A program made the translations under genes and the position numbers. The notes under the pieces are model-generated. The model had not been told where the DNA came from. It saw only the letters and a list, made by a program, of their open reading frames with translations, and made no database searches. From assembly GCF_030332225.1 (NCBI RefSeq), contig NZ_JAOWIF010000044.1:93719-157718 (forward strand): a stretch of 64,000 nucleotides of DNA, given 5' to 3'. The DNA comes from Citrobacter sp. Cu233 (lineage in GTDB: Bacteria; Pseudomonadota; Gammaproteobacteria; Enterobacterales; Enterobacteriaceae). Positions 63,966 to 64,000 of this stretch are shown piece after piece (positions within the stretch are counted from its first letter, which is position 1; every line of letters begins with the position of its first letter).

Positions 63966-64000
63966 GCGCCTCCACTGACACGGAACAACGGATTACACGC

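Overview
The window is chromosomal DNA of an enterobacterium close to Escherichia, Salmonella and Citrobacter. Gene order follows the E. coli tpiA-to-rrnB backbone almost gene for gene: tpiA-yiiQR-fpr-glpXKF-zapB-rraA-menA-hslUV-ftsN-cytR-priA-rpmE-metJBL-metF-katG-gldA-fsaB-ptsA-frwCB-pflDC-frwD-yijO-eptC-ppc-argECBH-oxyR-sthA-fabR-yijD-trmA-btuB-murI, ending at an rrn P1 promoter. Most proteins can be aligned from memory to E. coli proteins with few differences and equal length. Citrobacter is my best guess for the genus, but that is inference. No tRNA, insertion sequence, phage gene or CRISPR array was seen.

Layout. 1-2160: the tail of one SLC13/DASS anion transporter, then a second one broken by a single-base frameshift. 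2.2-17.8 kb: glycolysis (tpiA), glycerol use (glpFKX), redox (fpr), menaquinone (menA), division (zapB, ftsN), heat-shock protease (hslVU), nucleoside regulator (cytR), replication restart (priA) and ribosomal protein L31. 17.8-24.5 kb: methionine regulon (metJ, metBL, metF) with two sets of MetJ boxes, interrupted by a carboxymuconolactone-decarboxylase-like gene and a divergent LysR regulator. 24.6-26.9 kb: katG. 26.9-37.3 kb: an anaerobic-type sugar or dihydroxyacetone cluster (gldA, fsaB, multiphosphoryl PTS protein, Frw PTS proteins, glycyl-radical enzyme and activase, AraC regulator). 37.3-46.8 kb: eptC, ppc and the divergent argE/argCBH operons. 56-64 kb: oxyS/oxyR, sthA, fabR-yijD, trmA, the B12-riboswitch-controlled btuB, and murI.

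The main accessory block is 46.86-55.94 kb, between argH and oxyS. It encodes an L-ribulose-5-phosphate 4-epimerase, a divergent DeoR-family regulator, a complete four-gene CUT2-type ABC sugar importer, an UlaE/SgbU-type 3-epimerase and a LyxK-type FGGY kinase. Together these predict import of a pentulose (most simply L-xylulose) and conversion through L-xylulose-5-P and L-ribulose-5-P to D-xylulose-5-P. In E. coli the comparable enzymes are paired with a PTS (ula) or a TRAP transporter (yia-sgb), so the ABC pairing is the most novel system in the window. Its 5' part looks AT-rich, and the control region between the epimerase and the regulator holds several inverted repeats.

Regulatory elements read directly from sequence include MetJ and ArgR boxes, a sigma-32 hslVU promoter, the OxyS small RNA, a cobalamin riboswitch, the rrn P1 core promoter, several intrinsic terminators and REP-type repeats.
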